A DNA stretch of 64,000 nucleotides from Channallabes apus (GCA_030522415.1 CM060112.1:9382001-9446000), one strand, 5' to 3'. Counted from the first letter of the stretch, positions 31,905 through 43,698 are shown. Notes: a model not told the origin generated them from the sequence alone. A program made the numbers and translations.

Positions 31905-33005
31905 GTAGGGATAACTGAGACTGAAATCCTTGCCCATTCTTCTTTGCAAAACAGCTCCAGCTCAATCAGATTAGATGGACATTGTTTGTGAACAGCAGTT
32001 TTTAGATCTTGCCACAGATTCTCGATTGGATTTAGATCTGGACTTTGACTGGGCCTTTCATGGATATGTTTTGTTTAAATCCATTCCATTCTTGCCCAGG
32101 CTTTATGTTTAGGGTCGTTGTCCTGCTGGAAGGTGAACCTCCGCCTGAGTCTCACGTCTTTTGCAGACTCCAAGAGGTTTTCTTCCAAGATTGCCCTGTA
32201 TTTGGCTCCATCCATCTTCCCATCAACTCTGACCAGCTTCCCTGTCCCTGCTGAAGAGAAGCACCCCCAGAGCATGATGCTGCCACCACCATATTTGACA
32301 GTGGGGATGGTGTGTTCAGAGTGATGTGCAGTGTTAGTTTTCCGCCACACATAGCGTTTTGCATTTTGGCCAAAAAGTTCCATTTTGGTCCCATCTGACC
32401 AGAGCACCTTCTTCCACATGTTTGCTATGCAAACGGGACTTCTTATGGATTTCTTCTTGCCACTCTTCCATAAAGGCCAATTTTGTGCAGTGCACGACTA
32501 ATAGTTGTCCTATGGACAGATTCCCCCACCTGAGCTGTAGATATCTGCAGCTCGTCCAGAGTCACCATGGGCCTCTTCGCTGCATTTCTGATCAGCGCTC
32601 TCCTTGTTCGGCCTGTGAGTTTAGGTGGACGGCCTTGTCTTGGTAGGTTTACAGTTGTGCCATACTCGTGGGATGTTCAAGGCTTTGGAAATCTTTTTGT
32701 AGCCTAAGCCTGCTTTAAATTTCTCAATAAATTTTTCCCTGACCTGTCTGGTGTGTTTTTTGTCTGGTGTGTTCTTTGGACTTCATGGTGTTGTTGCTCC
32801 CAATATTCTCTTAGACAACCTCTGAGGCCGTCACAGACAGCTGTATTTGTACTGACATTAGATTACACACAGGTGCACTCTATTTAGTCATTAGCACTCA
32901 TCACGCAATGTCTATGGGCAACTGACTGCACTCAGACCAAAGGGGGCTGAATAATTACGCAAACCCCACTTTGCAGTTATTTATTTGTAAAAAAATGTTT
33001 AGAAT
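31905..33005 (-). mobile_element. Decayed Tc1-like element (fourth family)
   Basis: The right (5') end carries GAATAATTACGCAAACCCCA and TTATTTGTAAAAAAATG, resembling a Tc1 TIR. The left end is truncated near 31905. The transposase lies on the minus strand. Confidence 0.7.
31912..32790 (-). pseudogene. Tc1 transposase, frameshifted
   Basis: Longest clear block is 32419-32075: the first catalytic site as VLWSDGTKMELFG (the family has SDET; Glu to Gly beside the Asp), then PTVKYGGGSIMLWGCFSSAG and [17 protein letters not shown]. The DNA-binding part (TRQKTHQTGQGK-like start, RPPKLTGRTRRALIRNAAKR-like block) lies at about 32790-32500 in shifted frames. The Glu region near 32030 is degraded. Confidence 0.75.
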
Positions 33006-33054
33006 CATATGATAATAATAATCATAATAATAATAATAATAATAATATTTATGT

Positions 33055-33480
33055 TTGATACGAGAGGTGCTCAAGTCAAATTGGGACTTTGGATTGTGCA
33101 GAACAAAGGAATAGTTATGAGAGTAAAAACTCCCTTCATTTATTTATTGAATTCACTGCTACACTAAAGCTTCACTGCTAGAGTACATCTCAGTGTTTCA
33201 ATAGTGCTTGGATACAATCAAGGTAAAATTTTTTTACCATGATCAGTCTGCCTGCTTCATGTCTGAAATGCTGGTCCCAGCAAGTCCTTTAGAGGCCCAA
33301 ACATGTGGAAATGGCTTGAAGCAAGGTCAGGAATGTACAGGGAATCACTGTACTGAGACAATAACTTCCAGCTGAGTTTCTGTAATGTGTAAATGTTGTG
33401 GTGGGCAGTATAAGTTTTTGCATTGTCCTGTAAAAATAAAATGCCTTTGGGTGTTCAAACCAGAGAACATTCAATTCATT
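33055..33480 (-). mobile_element. Mariner-like remnant
   Basis: It starts ATACGAGAGGTGCTCAAGTC and contains GCTGGTCCCAGCAAGTCCTT and TTTTGCATTGTCCTGTAAAA, which on the minus strand resemble parts of mariner-type transposase genes as I remember them. Heavily degraded, no ends; tentative. Confidence 0.4.
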
Positions 33481-35081
33481 AAATGTTTACAGAAATGACT
33501 GCGGTGGGCTCCAAGTTAACTCCGCCGGGATCATCATTCATAAATATACTGCTTTCTTTAAAATGTTTGCCAAATTTAAATGTTTTACTGCAGCTAAGGG
33601 TCTCCTCACTGTAGTAAAGTCGTTTTATACCTTCAGTCACAAGGTGTTTCATCACAAGTGATCTTGGTTTGACTTGAACATCCCTCCTAAAATATAATAA
33701 AATACTATTATTGCAAATTTTAACTTAATAACTGTAAGTACTTTGCGCTGGCCTACATAACACCGTCCCATAGTTGTTCTATTGCAGTCCCTGAATGTTT
33801 AATTCCTTACATACTTTCAAAAAAGAAAAAAGTAAAATTTCCATTAAAAAGCCTACTTGCCATTTAGTCTTATCCTAGATTCATGAATAAAAATAATAAT
33901 ATAAATAAAATAATTTAAAAACGTAATATAAAAAGGTCAGTTTGAGTTAAAGTTACAATATAAAAAGGTACTGTACTCATGAATAGATTTCAATTGTAGA
34001 GATCATTAGCAAATTCTTTAGGTGACCTTATACAACTGTGCCACTAATGCATAGACTAATGTTTAATTATTTTGCATAATAAATGCTGCTGTATTTAGAG
34101 CTAGAAAAAACTTCACAAGGCAATTGCCATCTTTGTTACCCCTTCCTACCCCAGTCCCCACCCAAGCAAGAAATACAATAAGAATGTGTTTTCTGTTCAC
34201 AAATATTTGTACAATTAAAGCTGAATTAGTTTTGATGTCTTTATTATGCTTGGTCATATGAAATACCTCGGAGGATTTTCACATTATTAACATACAGGAT
34301 ATCATAAGAAAAAAGATTAGTTTGGTCAAATGTCACATGAAAAAACTATTTTAAACAGTTGGCCCAGCTTTCAAATGCTAAATTATGGGGAAATTGTTGA
34401 AAGCTTCCTTTCACACACTAAAAGTTCAACTGTAGTATGTGAACTTCTTCTCATCACCCAACTGATATTCACAATAGTTGAAAATGTAAAAATTTGTGGT
34501 CAAAACAGGACATTCATTCCACAGGGTTCCAAATCTCTGACAGTGTAGAGGAGCTGTTTCTCTTTCTGTTTTCTCACTTCATTGCCCCTGTAGCAACAGC
34601 TGACAATGAAAACAGGGAGGTCATTAATGCTGTCCATTGCTGTTGAAGAGTCTCACCATGGGAAAGGAGCAATTCTTCATTATGATATGAAGTAGCTTAA
34701 CAAAGCATTCAGCCATTCTTCTCTTGGATTCCCTTCATTAATTTTCTATATAGGAGTAGTTTGGACAGTGGTGCTGGCTGCAAAGAATACCACAATTTAA
34801 TATTAACGTGCTTACTCTGATACATTTTCAATTCAGGGTAGCAATTTAAGCATGGATTCATATGGTGAATGTTCCTTATAATAATAAAACATTTAATATT
34901 TAATCTTATAAGGATTGCTATGATGAGATTTTTATTTAACATTCTTAGAATTTTTTTTTTCTATTGAATTTTTCTTAAAATTCTCTAATGTTCTTTAACA
35001 CTTTAATTTATAATCAGAAGCAATGCTGTAACTTTAGGTCTGCATACATGAGGAATTTTCAGAACGACGGGCTTCAAAACG
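33481..35081. other. No feature recognised
   Basis: AT-rich DNA; no credible ORF or repeat family noted. Confidence 0.4.
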
Positions 35082-36185
35082 AAGTCAAGTAGGCTTTTAT
35101 TGTCATTTCAACCATATACAGTTTAGTACACAGTGAAACGAACGTTCCTTCAGGACCAAGGTGCAGCATACAACATAATTTAACAACATAAATTGACAAA
35201 AGTATCTAGCTAACTAAGATACCTACAGTAATTAGCTGTAATTAGTTGAGACAAGATACAATGACATTTTTTAATTAACAGAAAACTATCTAAGTCCTAT
35301 ACAAAAGAGACAAAGTGCGCATGCAAATGTGCAAACAAGAGTGACAAAGTGACAACATGACAACCTGACACATTTCAATACTTCATGGTGATGAGGTAAT
35401 GAGTTGAGGTACTGGGAGGAGAAACAGTAAACATTTTTTTTGTAGCAAAGATAGAAAAAGAGGTTTGAGCAAATAACAAGTAATAAATATTGTGAAAAAG
35501 AGGATTTACAGTTTGGTACAAACAATGATTAGATGGTCAGTGTGTGTTCATCAGTTCGGTCCCAATGTTTTGAGGTAGTTGAGATTTTCTGAGTGATTGT
35601 ATGTGTCTGTGTGTGTATCAGTTCAGCCCCTTTTTGTTGAGGAGATGGATGGCTTGCAAAAAGAAGCTGTTACACAGTCTGGATTTGAGGGCCCGAATGC
35701 TTCGGTACCTCTTTCCATATGGCAGGAGGGTGAAGAGTGAGTGAGAAGGGTGTGTCCAATCAGCCACAATGGCAGCGTGTGGCACCTCGATTATCTTCTC
35801 GGCTGTCCTCACTATTCCTTGTAGGGTCTTGCAGTCCCAAACCAGAGTGTGATACAGCTGTTCAGGATGTTCTCAATCATCCCTCTGTAGAAAGTGATAA
35901 GGATCAGTTATGGAAGTTATGGCCTTCCTAAGCCTTTTCAGAAAGACAAGACATTGTTGGGCTTTCTTGTGCAAGGAGCTGGTGTTGAGGGACCAGGTGA
36001 GGTTCTCCTCCATGTGGACACCCAGGAATTTGGTGCTGCTGACGATCTCCACAGAGGAGCCGTTGATGTTCAGCAGAGAGTGGTCGCTCTGTGTCCTCCC
36101 GAAGTCAACAACCATCTCTTTTGTTTTAGTAATGTTCAGACAGGTTGTCTTTATATCAGTCCGTTAGCCTCTGTACTTCCATTAC
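35082..36185 (-). mobile_element. LINE 3' end, 5'-truncated (second LINE family)
   Basis: Tail ACTTGACTTC-type end (plus strand GAAGTCAAGTAGGCTTTTAT) with TCATTTCAACCATATACAGT and GTGAAACGAACGTTCCTTCA. The coding remainder lies at 35618-36180. Different tail from the 28577 family. Confidence 0.75.
35618..36180 (-). pseudogene. LINE RT C-terminal fragment
   Basis: Starts within the RT thumb/post-palm region (KEMVVDFGRTQSDH, FLGVHMEENLTWSLNTSSL, KKAQQCLVFLKRLRKA). After a frameshift it ends VADWTHPSHSLFTLLPYGKR and SFFLQAIHLLNKK. These match the equivalent blocks of the intact ORF at 55422-58385 ([30 protein letters not shown]). Confidence 0.8.
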
Positions 36186-36333
36186 CTGTTTAAAGATGAC
36201 TTGAAAAAGCTGCAATTTTTATGAGAGGCAAAAAAAGACCTGTAATAACTGTTTAAAGCAACTACGTATGTACTGTATGTCATAAACAAAACAAACATGA
36301 TTTGTGGATGTTGATCAGCAAAAAATGTAAGGA

Positions 36334-36334
<1 letters not shown>

Positions 36335-36367
<33 letters not shown>
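36335..36367. repeat. (CA)n microsatellite
   Basis: CA units with one CATA, immediately before the Tc1 copy at 36370, which inserted at the TA in this tract. Confidence 0.85.
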
Positions 36368-36369
<2 letters not shown>

Positions 36370-36371
<2 letters not shown>

Positions 36372-37746
36372 GTGGTGTGAAAAACTATTTGCCCCCTTCC
36401 TGTTTCTTATTCTTTTGCATGTTTGTCACACTTAAATGTTTCTGCTCATCAAAAACCGTTAACTATTAGTCAAAGATAACATAATTGAACACAAAATGCA
36501 GTTTTTAAATGAACGTTTACGTTATTAAGGGAGAAAAAAACTCCAAATCTACATGGCCCTGTGTGAAAAAGTGATTGCCCCCCTTGTTAAAAAATAACTT
36601 AACTGTGGTTTATCACACCTGAGTTCAATTTCTGAACAAATGGCAAAAACATGGATCAGTGGTGAACCTTCCCAGGAGTGGCCGGCTGACCAAAATTACC
36701 CCAAGAGCGCAGAGACAACTCATCCGAGAGGCCACAAAAGACCCCAGGACAACATCTCAAGAACTTCAGGCCTCACTTGCCTTAATTAAGGTCAGTGTTC
36801 ACGACTCCACCATAAGAAAGAGACTGGGCAAAAATGGCCTGCATGGCAGATTTCCAAGGCGCAAACCACTTTTAAGCAAAAAGAACATTAAGGCTCGTCT
36901 CAATTTTGCTAAAAACATCTCAATGATTGCCAACACTTTTGGGAAAATACCTTGTGGACCGACGAGACAAAAGTTGAACTTTATGGAAGGTGCGTGTCCC
37001 GTTACATCTGGCGTAAACGTAACACAGCATTTCAGAAAAAGAACATCATACCAACAGTAAAATATGGTGGTGGTAGTGTGATGGTCTGGGGTTATTTTGC
37101 TGATTCAGGACCTGGAAAGCTTGCTGTGATAGATGGAACCATGAATTCTACTGTCTACCAAAAAATCCTGAAGGAGAATGTCCGGCCATCTGTTCGTCAA
37201 CTCAAGCTGAAGCGATCTTGGGTGCTGCAGCAGGACAATGACCCAAAACACACCAGCAAATCCACCTCTGAATGGCTGAAGAAAAACAAAATGAAGACTT
37301 TGGAGTGGCCTAGTCAAAGTCCTGACCTGAATCCTATTGAGATGTTGTGGCATGGCCTTAAAAAGGCGGTTCATGCTAGAAAACCCTCAAATAAAGCTGA
37401 ATTACAACAATTCTGCAAAGATGAGTGGGCCAAAATTCCTCCAGAGCGCTGTAAAAGACTCGTTGCAAGTTATCGCAAACGCTTGATTGCAGTTATTGCT
37501 GCTAAGGGTGGCCCAACCAGTTATTAGGTTCAGGGGGCAATTACTTTTTCACACAGGGCCATGTAGGTTTGGATTTTTTTTCTCCCTAAATAATAAAACC
37601 CCTCATTTAAAAACTGCATTTTGTGTTTACTTGTGTTATCTTTGACTAATAGTTAAATGTGTTTGATGGTCAGAAACATTTTGTGTGACAAACATGCAAA
37701 AGAATAAGAAATCAGGAGGGGGGCAAATAGTTTTTTCACACCACTG
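36370..37746 (+). mobile_element. Tc1-like transposon (family 1), internally deleted
   Basis: TA at 36368-36369 and 37747-37748; both ends present (CAGTGGTGTGAAAAACTATT). 1377 bp against about 1620 bp for intact relatives: the transposase start and first about 45 codons are missing between AATTTCTGA (36639) and ACAAATGGCAAA. Lies 188 bp upstream of the intact copy in the same orientation. Confidence 0.9.
36640..37527 (+). pseudogene. Tc1 transposase lacking N-terminus
   Basis: Collinear with residues about 45-340 of the intact copy. One base is missing in an A-run near 36915 (RLNFAKNISM against RLNFAKKHLN). The downstream frame is open from 36952 to the stop at 37527 and includes [22 protein letters not shown] and [12 protein letters not shown]. 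The catalytic triad is therefore present, but the protein has no DNA-binding start. Confidence 0.9.
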
Positions 37747-37748
37747 TA

Positions 37749-37934
37749 TATCTATATATGTGTTTGTGAGTGTACAGTGCTGTCCATCAATTAAAAAAAT
37801 TATCTAATTAAGTCATAGACATATAGTGCGACCATGTATGTTATCTCCTTTTCAACTTGGCTAGCACAATTGGCTAGCACAGGCTTTGGCAAAAAGTATT
37901 TTTGCTGAGATTCATTGTTTATGGTCTGTGGATA
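37749..37934. other. Spacer between two Tc1 copies
   Basis: 186 bp with no recognisable feature. Confidence 0.5.
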
Positions 37935-37936
37935 TA

Positions 37937-39556
37937 CAGTGGTGTGAAAAACTATTTGCCCCCTTCCTGATTTCTTATTCTTTTGCATGTTTGTCACACT
38001 TAAATGTTTCTGCTCATCAAAAACCGTTAACTATTAGTCAAAGATAACATAATTGAACACAAAATGCAGTTTTTAAATGAAGGTTTACGTTATTAAGGGA
38101 GAAAAAAAACTCCAAATCTACATGGCCCTGTGTGAAAAAGTGATTGCCCCCCGTGTTAAAAAATAACTTAACTGTGGTTTATCACACCTGAGTTCAATTT
38201 CTGTAGTCACCCCCAGGCCTGATTACTGCCACACCTGTTTCAATCAAGAAATCACTTAAGTAGGAGCTACCTGACACAGAGAAGTAGACCAAAAGCACCT
38301 CAAAAGCTAGACATCATGCCAAGATCCAAAGAAATTCAGGAACAAATGAGAACAAAAGTAATTGAGATCTATCAGTCTGGTAAAGGTTATAAAGCCATTT
38401 CTAAAGCTTTGGGACTCCAGCGAACCACAGTGAGAGCCATTATCCACAAATGGCAAAAACATGGAACAGTGGTGAACCTTCCCAGGAGTGGCCGGCCGAC
38501 CAAAATTACCCCAAGAGCGCAGAGACAACTCACCCGAGAGGCCACAAAAGACCCCAGGACAACATCTAAAGAACTGCAGGCCTCACTTGCCTCAATTAGG
38601 GTCAGTGTTCACGACTCCACCATAAGAAAGAGACTGGGCAAAAACGGCCTGCATGGTAGATTTCCAAGGCGCAAACCACTTTTAAGCAAAAAGAACATTA
38701 AGGCTCGTCTCAATTTTGCTAAAAAACATCTCAATGATTGCCAAGACTTTTGGGAAAATACCTTGTGGACCGACGAGACAAAAGTTGAACTTTTTGGAAT
38801 GTACGTGTCCCGTTACATCTGGCGTAAAAGTAACACAGCATTTCAGAAAAAGAACATCATACCAACAGTAAAATATGGTGGTGGTAGTGTGATGGTCTGG
38901 GGTTGTTTTGCTGCTTCAGGACCTGGAAGGCTTGCTGTGATAGATGGAACCATGGATTCTACGGTCTACCAAAAAATCCTGAAGGAGAATGTCCGGCCAT
39001 CTGTTCGTCAACTCAAGCTGAAGCGATCTTGGGTGCTGCAGCAGGACAATGACCCAAAACACACCAGCAAATCCACCTCTGAATGGCTGAAGAAAAACAA
39101 AATGAAGACTTTGGAGTGGCCTAGTCAAAGTCCTGACCTGAATCCTATTGAAATATTTTGGCATGACCTTAAAAAGGCGGTTGATGCTAGAAAACCCTCA
39201 AATAAAGCTGAATTACAACAATTCTGCAAAGATGAGTGGGCCAAAATTCCTCCAGAGCGCTGTAAAAGACTCGTTGCAAGTTATCGCAAACGCTTGATTG
39301 CAGTTATTGCTGCTAAGGGTGGCCCAACCAGTTATTAGGTTCAGGGGGCAATTACTTTTTCACACAGGGCCATGTAGGTTTGGATTTTTTTTCTCCCTAA
39401 ATAATAAAACCCCTCATTTAAAAACTGTATTTTGTGTTTACTTGTGTTATCTTTGACTAATAGTTAAATGTGTTTGATGATCAGAAACATTTTGTGTGAC
39501 AAACATGCAAAAGAATAAGAAATCAGGAGGGGGGCAAATAGTTTTTCACACCACTG
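37937..39556 (+). mobile_element. Tc1-like transposon (family 1), structurally complete
   Basis: 1620 bp, flanked by TA at 37935-37936 and 39557-39558, with ends CAGTGGTGTGAAAAACTATT and its complement and TIRs of about 210 bp. The left and right TIRs differ systematically (left has CAAAAACCGTTAACTATTAG; right, reversed, has CAAACACATTTAACTATTAG). It encodes one uninterrupted transposase. Confidence 0.95.
38316..39338 (+). CDS. Tc1/mariner DD34E transposase, intact ORF
   Basis: A 340-residue protein of the usual Tc1 transposase length, which cuts the element at its ends and reinserts it at TA sites in the nucleus. ATG 38316 is used because the same start opens the relatives at 51400 and 19153. 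Residues 1-110 form two helix-turn-helix DNA-binding subdomains (IYQSGKGYKAISKALGLQRT; SVHDSTIRKRLGKNGLHGR), with a GRPTK linker motif at about 59-63. The catalytic residues are D153 (WTDETK), D244 (QQDNDPKH) and E279 (NPIEIFWHDLKK), spaced DD34E. VKYGGGSVMVWGCF at 186-199 is the usual glycine-rich block. No stop or frameshift is present. EIF replaces EML beside the Glu and D replaces H in KKAVDARK, changes not seen in sister copies. Activity is unproven. Confidence 0.95.
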   Translation: MPRSKEIQEQMRTKVIEIYQSGKGYKAISKALGLQRTTVRAIIHKWQKHGTVVNLPRSGRPTKITPRAQRQLTREATKDPRTTSKELQASLASIRVSVHDSTIRKRLGKNGLHGRFPRRKPLLSKKNIKARLNFAKKHLNDCQDFWENTLWTDETKVELFGMYVSRYIWRKSNTAFQKKNIIPTVKYGGGSVMVWGCFAASGPGRLAVIDGTMDSTVYQKILKENVRPSVRQLKLKRSWVLQQDNDPKHTSKSTSEWLKKNKMKTLEWPSQSPDLNPIEIFWHDLKKAVDARKPSNKAELQQFCKDEWAKIPPERCKRLVASYRKRLIAVIAAKGGPTSY

Positions 39557-39635
39557 TATATCTAAGCCTGTAATTTATCTAAGACTTTGTTCGCTTTATG
39601 GAGAAGTCTTCTGCAAACATCTGCAAATCGAATAG

Positions 39636-39800
39636 GGGTCAGGGGTAGCTCAGTGGTTAAGGCATTGGACTACGGTTTGAAAGATCCCAGGTTCAAATCC
39701 ATTCACTGCTAAGTAGTCCCTGTTGGGCATTAGAGCAAGGCCTTTAACCCTCACCTCAGTTGCTCCGATAAGGGCTTCTGCCAAATGCCTAAATGTAAAT
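39636..39800 (+). repeat. tRNA-derived SINE (second family)
   Basis: Head GGGGTAGCTCAGTGGTTAAG (A box TAGCTCAGTGG) and GGTTCAAATCC (B box) are followed by GAGCAAGGCCTTTAACCCTC and a TAAATGTAAAT tail. It resembles the SINE at 15915-16135 in the head but has a shorter body. Not a functional tRNA: there is no acceptor-stem pairing downstream of the B box. Confidence 0.75.
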
Positions 39801-39837
39801 AAAATTCGGACTGATACAGAAAGGTGAAATTTTCTTA

Positions 39838-40216
39838 AATAGAATAATTACTAGTGATGAGACATGGATTTAACACTATCTGTGAAAGCCTGAGAGTAAA
39901 CAAAAGAGTATGGAATGGACACACCCCAATCACCGACCAAGAAAAAGTGTAAAAGGCAACCTTCAGCTGGTAAATTGTTGCATACTGTTTTGCAGTCTCA
40001 AGTCTCCAGTATTGGAACATTATCAGGGAAATCGCAAACAACAGTGCTCATTACACCAAAATGCATCTTGAAGATCTGAAGTTTAAACGCGGAGAACTGC
40101 TATCCAAGGGCCTTGTCATCTTGCATGACAATTCATGTCCACATACTTTTGGCCACACTATCGACACTTTGCTTAAATTTCTTTTTGAATTGTTAAAGCA
40201 TCCTCCCAATAGATCT
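39838..40216 (+). pseudogene. Mariner-type transposase fragment
   Basis: Near 39852 it reads TSDETWI (first catalytic Asp block), then SMEWTHPN-like sequence, and near 40120 LHDNSCPHTFGHTIDTLLKF, the second Asp block, then FELLKHPPN. This is mariner (HDN..PH) rather than Tc1 (QDN..KH). Stops and frameshifts occur. It ends abruptly at 40216 where a GGGCCC-ended element begins. Confidence 0.7.
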
Positions 40217-41121
40217 GGGCCCGGTTTCTCGAAAGCTTCTTATCGCTAAGTAGTTCTTAAGTTGTACCTTAACCTCTCTCTTAACTTTATGGCGCATTTC
40301 CCGAAACGTTCTTACGCTAAGTATCTCTTAGCTAAGTCACACGTTCGTAAGGTTGGTCTGGACCAACCTTAACTCATACTTAGCGTAGTTTCAGCTCAAG
40401 ACGCTAGTGGCCGCCACTGAGCAGCAGTCTTTATAAATCAGCGGTGTATGCAAACACATTATGGCACGTTATCAAAGTCGTATTAATGATGGAATATACT
40501 GTAGACCTGTTTAAGAATTTTATTTTATTTTATATCAGAACTAATAGAGTGACTTTTAATTAGCCTATTTCATAATGTGACTAATGCATTAAAATTGCCA
40601 ATCACTATTAATATTAAACAGGTGGCGAACAATTAGGCAGCGAGCGTGTTTTTGTGTTAAACTGAAGACGGCGCGGTCCGTGGAGCCGTGTGAGTCATGT
40701 ACATTTTCCCTTTAGACAAAACTTCAGCCCTTTTCATATTTTCCCCGTGGTCGTTATTTAAAAACGGATAAATAAAAGTTTTGCCTTCCAAGGCAACAGA
40801 TTATGGAGCTTCTTGAGCTGCTCAGACCTGCGCGTGCCAGACCAACTTACTGTACTTACTGTACACTCCCCGTCCCGATGTCCAGCTGCTCGATGCTTTT
40901 TGTTTAAAATATGTTTCATTGATCATTAGCCATTATCCATGACTGTATGGGTTTTTCTTTTGACACGTTTTATTTTTATGAAATTTGATTTAGTTAAATG
41001 AGAAAATAACCTTGGGAGTTTCAAACCCCGCATCCATTCATGTTTCTGGGTGATTGTAATGTTTAATACCCCTACAGTATTCACTTATGCGGTTTGACTC
41101 GCTGTGAGATGCGGTGTGTTA

Positions 41122-41538
41122 TACCCCTATCTCACCTGCACGGTCTCGCGCTGTGGCCGTAGGCTTGATCATGATTCACCCCGAGTTTTTGCGCCGTGAT
41201 TACGTTTCCATCTTTCCGCGTGAAAAATTCAACGTTTATTTTTTGCTGGTCCTCGCGGAAGCTTGCAGAACTTCGCGGAACGTTAAAGGAACGTCGTGGG
41301 CAATCGCGGCAGCTCACGGAGATGAGTCCGGCCACACAGGTGAGAGAGGGGTATTAGGCACCGTGATCCACCTCGAGTGGCCGCCCGACGGTCCGCGAAG
41401 ATCTATAAGGTCCGCGAGCTTCCAAATGTTAACATGTTTATTTTTTTGCGTGGTAAGATGGAAACGTAATAACAGCACCAAAATTCGCGCCGAATCATAA
41501 TGAACCGCACTTACGGCCCCGCGTGTGAGATAGGGGTA
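41122..41538. mobile_element. MITE with TTA target duplication and about 90-bp TIRs
   Basis: TACCCCTATCTCAC at the left and its complement at the right, with homology continuing about 90 bp inward (CATGATTCACCCCGAG against CATTATGATTCGGCGC; ATTACGTTTCCATC shared). Flanked by TTA at 41119-41121 and 41539-41541. 417 bp, GC-rich, non-coding; the frame at 41114-41500 merely reads through it. The TTA duplication suggests PIF/Harbinger. Confidence 0.75.
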
Positions 41539-41892
41539 TTAAACCTCCACTCTGTCATCTCATCGTACACCCTAAAAAATGCTGGGTTAAAAACAACCCA
41601 GTCTGTGTTGTTTTTAACCCAGCTGCTGGGTAAATATACAGTAGGACTAACTAAATGCTGGGTTAATTTAACCCAGCAAGATGGGTTATTTGTTTAACCT
41701 AACAAGATGGGTTAAATATTCAATCCAAATGCTACGTCATATTTAACTATAATGCTGGCTTAATTCTACCACATAAATTGGTCAAATGTTCTACCCATAT
41801 GTTTGGGGTTTGTTGGTTCATTTAACTGGAATGTTGGGTTAATTCTACCTCACAAATAGGTTATTATTATTTTCATGTTTTACAGTGAATCT

Positions 41893-41897
<5 letters not shown>

Positions 41898-41930
<33 letters not shown>
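41898..41930. repeat. Poly(A) tract
   Basis: About 32 consecutive A inside the CACTA-like element; may mark an old retroposed tail, with no element recognised to its left. Confidence 0.8.
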
Positions 41931-42702
41931 ACCCATGTCTATTAAACAATTAAATTATTTTGATATACTGGTCTATTACAAAAAAACATACATATATGCA
42001 ATAAACAACATCCTATTACAGGTTCTTAGAAAAAACATTTATTTTTCAAAAGCACAAGAACAGATAATCAACAGTGACATCATTACTATACTATTACTGA
42101 TAAGGGCAGAATGGAGTAATTGCACAAATAGACTGAGGCAGCTTCTAAAGAGCAGGATCTCTCTGTGACTTCAGATATCTTTTCTGCAGAACAAAAATGA
42201 GCCCTGGTCTCATTTTAACATACAAACACTGTCTATGAATTTTCAGGTAGGCCTCGCTATTTCATAGCAACATTACAACATTACTGAGAGCAGCGCTGGT
42301 CATTATCTCCCAATGTCAGGATGTAGGGGTACGGCCTCGACACTTCAGCCACAATGTTGGTTCCAACCTTAGAAAGAAAGAAATGAAAAAGTTACAATTT
42401 TGCTGAATAGCAAAGATTAAACTGAATAAGACTATTCATTTAGTGTGAAATTGGATTGATACTAAAAAAATTACAAAGCTGCCCATTAAGATAGTGTATA
42501 GGTAACCTAAAACAAAAACATGGAGAAAATAAAAATAAAACAGTAAAATAAGCACAGCTTTTAGGATACAGCTCTTTATGTCAGACTAGTTGATATTGTA
42601 GTTTGCATTGATTTTAAGCTAATTACCGAAAAAAATTAATAGCTCGTGTCATACTGGTACATTACAATCACCAAAATATTAATACTTCCATCTAGTAGTT
42701 AT

Positions 42703-43698
42703 TGTCACGTTCTGCTATGGTGTTGGACTGTGGGCTTGGTGTTGAGGCATAGATGCAGAGGGGATGCAGTGAAACGCAAAGAGTCTTTAATAATCAAACA
42801 AACAAAAAGCAAACATGAACATGAACCACGGAGGTTGGCTAAAAACATGGAGCATGCTAACAAACAAGAACTCAAAATACAAACAGACTCGGGATGACAT
42901 GATCTAATACAGTACAGACATGGGGATACTAACTGGACGAGACAAGACATACTAAACAGCCTAGAGGACTAAACACAAGGGACTATGCATGCAAGGGATA
43001 AACAAACACAAGACAGGCTTGGCTAGGTCTATTGGCTGAGCTGCACATTAGCTGCTAAGCTAGCTCATAGCTAATCAGACTAATGGCTACACCAGCCAGT
43101 AGCCTGAGACACAAGGGAATGAACAGACAAGGTACACAGCAGACTAGGTTATGAAACAGACTAAGAACTCTAAAGGTTAGTGGCTAAAGATGTTAGTACC
43201 TAAACAGACTAAGAGCTAAGCAGACAATGAGACTAGACAGACACGAAGACTAGACAGACTAAGATCTAGACATGTTAGTATCACCCTCATTAGTATTGAA
43301 ACAGACTACTAGCTAAACATGCAATGGGGGTTACTTACACAAAAGGGTAAACACAAAAGGCTAATTCTCCTAGAGGCTAATCCTGCTAGGAGACACAGAG
43401 ACAAAGAGACATAAACTAAATCAAAGCAAATACAAACTTAACTTAAAATGCTCCTGAAACAAAAAGGCCAACCATACTGTTTAAACTAAAACAGAAAAGA
43501 ACAAAACAAAACCCACATAACAGAAATCAATGCTCGACCCAGTTTCCCAGAACAAACAGGTATTTATAAAAGTGCTAATGACCCTCCTCAGTTCAGGTGA
43601 GCATCCACGTCACCTGACCGAGGAGGCTTCTGGGAAACTGAGTCTAGGAACAAAAACTACAACTAAAAAACACTGCCCTCTAGTGGGCAACCCTCACA
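42703..43698 (-). mobile_element. Solo LTR inside the CACTA-like element
   Basis: 996 bp, TGTCACGTTCTGC to AACCCTCACA, flanked by the perfect 5-bp duplication GTTAT (42698-42702, 43699-43703). A TATAAA on the minus strand (43568-43563) sets minus orientation. It is related to the LTR fragment at 54782: both have a CTAGAGGG motif near the start, then TTTCCCAGA and CTCGGTCAGGTGA. Confidence 0.85.

Noticed and set aside
39636..39700. Possible tRNA gene (A and B boxes well preserved)
   Set aside because: No acceptor stem can be closed, and the sequence continues into a SINE body with an A/T-rich tail.
41114..41500. 128-residue ORF in GC-rich sequence
   Set aside because: Overlaps a 417-bp MITE with long inverted repeats; the frame crosses both TIRs.
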